Shown here: positions 27,490 to 28,407 of the stretch, piece after piece | How the letters are laid out: every line of letters begins with the position of its first letter | Numbering within the stretch: the first letter of the stretch is position 1 | From: CAZIOH01 sp964540815 | GTDB taxonomy: Bacteria; Myxococcota_A; Polyangia; Fen-1088 | Direction: 5' to 3' | Length of the DNA stretch: 28,407 bases | NCBI GenBank assembly: GCA_964540815.1 | Contig: CAZIOH010000088.1 | Coordinates: 1-28,407 of the forward strand | The notes under the pieces: model-generated | The model's input: the letters and a program-made list of their open reading frames with translations, nothing else | Databases searched by the model: none | What the model was told of the DNA's origin: nothing | Program-made: the position numbers and the translations under genes

Positions 27490-28407
27490 TTACGCGGGCG
27501 CGACCGGCTCTTCGATGATGACCAGCAAATCGCCGGCCTCGATGCTCTCGCCCGCGCCGGCCACGATCTCGCGCACGAGGCCGTCCACCGGGGCCTTCAC
27601 CACCGTCTCGAGCTTCATGGCCTCGGTGACCAGCAGCTTCTGCCCGGCGGTGACCTTCTCACCCATCTTGGTCACGAGATCGATGACTCGCCCCGGCATG
27701 GGGGCCGCCACCTCACCGCGCCGCCCGGGGGTGGCCCTGCGCCGCTTGGGACCGGTGACCTTGGCCGATTCGTCGAACACCCGGATCGAGCGGGGCTGAC
27801 CGTTCAGCTCGAAGGTCACCTGGCGCGCCCCGTCGGCTTCCACCTCCCCCACCGAGAGCAGCTTGACGATCAGGGTCTTGCCCGGCTCGATGTCGATCCA
27901 CGCCTCCTCCCCCACCCGCAGCCCATAGAAGAAGGCCGGGGTCGGCAGCACCGAGGTCTCGCCATGGAGCGCGCGGTGCTCCATGTAATCGCGCAGGACC
28001 TTGGGGTAGAGCGCGAACGAGACCACGTCCCGGCGGGTCACCGGTCCACCCGCGAGGGTCGTCATCTCGGCTTCGGCCGCCTTCCAGTCGAAGGGAGGCA
28101 GCGTGTCGCCCGGGCGCCCGTTCATCGGTGCCGTGCCCTTGAGCACGTACGAGCGCAGCGGCTCGGGGAAGCCGCCGGGGGGGTGGCCTAGCCCGCCGCG
28201 CATGTAGTCGACCACCGAGGCGGGGAAGGTCAGCTCGGGCCCCCGTTCCAGCACGCCGCGCGCATCGAGTCCTTGCTTCACCATCCAGATGGCCATGTCC
28301 CCCACCACCTTAGAGGACGGCGTGACCTTGGGGATGTCCCCGAAGAGCTGGTTCACCTCGGCGTAGGCCCGCTTGACGGCCTCCCAGGACTGGGCGCCGA
28401 GGCCGAG
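27490..28407 (-). CDS. pyc: Pyruvate carboxylase, C-terminal part (cut by window edge)
   Basis: The frame is open to the right edge and encodes the last about 305 residues. It starts inside the carboxyltransferase domain (LGLGAQSWEAVKRAYAEVNQ then LFGDIPKVTPSSKVVGDMA), passes through the PYC linker domain (ELTFPASVVDYMRGGLGHPPGGFPEPLRS, FALYPKVLRDYMEHR, GEEAWIDIEPGKTLIVKLLSV) and ends in the biotin carrier domain with TEAMKLETVVKAP, whose lysine accepts biotin. An Arg/Lys-rich linker (GPKRRRATPGRRGEVAAPMPG) precedes the carrier. The domain order is that of single-chain pyruvate carboxylase, which makes oxaloacetate for anaplerosis. The biotin carboxylase and most of the transferase domain lie outside the window. 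Confidence 0.94.
   Translation of the reverse strand, partial: LGLGAQSWEAVKRAYAEVNQLFGDIPKVTPSSKVVGDMAIWMVKQGLDARGVLERGPELTFPASVVDYMRGGLGHPPGGFPEPLRSYVLKGTAPMNGRPGDTLPPFDWKAAEAEMTTLAGGPVTRRDVVSFALYPKVLRDYMEHRALHGETSVLPTPAFFYGLRVGEEAWIDIEPGKTLIVKLLSVGEVEADGARQVTFELNGQPRSIRVFDESAKVTGPKRRRATPGRRGEVAAPMPGRVIDLVTKMGEKVTAGQKLLVTEAMKLETVVKAPVDGLVREIVAGAGESIEAGDLLVIIEEPVAPA

Overview
The window is about 28 kb of very GC-rich bacterial DNA, densely coding, with many overlapping ATGA-type gene junctions. The gene content is a full MoxR/Bat operon, an eukaryote-like Ser/Thr kinase with a C-terminal membrane anchor, a DksA-type zinc-finger protein and several GC-rich simple repeats. This suggests a member of the Myxococcota or a related former deltaproteobacterial lineage. 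That placement is an inference from gene style. No rRNA, tRNA, CRISPR array or prophage was seen.

Left part (1-9421): a divergently placed fragment of a short conserved protein (minus strand) precedes a tightly packed plus-strand operon: moxR, a DUF58 protein, a first BatD-like membrane protein, batA, batB, batC, batD and batE. Most junctions overlap by 4 nt. The products would form an envelope system: a MoxR AAA+ ATPase, MIDAS-containing vWA proteins, periplasmic TPR proteins and BatD partners.

Middle (9450-13483, plus strand): a thioredoxin-like [2Fe-2S] ferredoxin, an ArsC/Spx-family protein, PrmC (release-factor glutamine methyltransferase) with an acidic insertion, a lipid-linked-saccharide flippase-type membrane protein, and a small lipoprotein. 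A GC-rich inverted repeat separates these from the convergent minus-strand cluster clpX-like, dksA-like and Ser/Thr kinase (17319 down to 13668). The ClpX-like protein keeps the AAA+ core but lacks the usual RKH loop sequence.

Right part (17446-28407): an OmpR-type regulator with a degenerate receiver domain; a DUF3108 exported protein (minus); pdxA (plus); uvrA (plus); a 310-bp gap holding a MITE-like perfect inverted repeat, a hexamer tract and a bidirectional terminator; a BBP2-type outer-membrane porin (minus); a 216-bp gap with TTGTTTCC/GGAAACAA palindromes; a sugar-binding lipoprotein and ribokinase in one minus-strand operon; and the C-terminal part of pyruvate carboxylase running off the right edge.

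Most genes belong to known families. The best leads are the small repeat elements, the operator-like palindromes, the divergent ClpX, the phosphorylation-deficient regulator, and microsatellite-like expansions inside otherwise conserved proteins. I did not find a clearly new multi-gene system.
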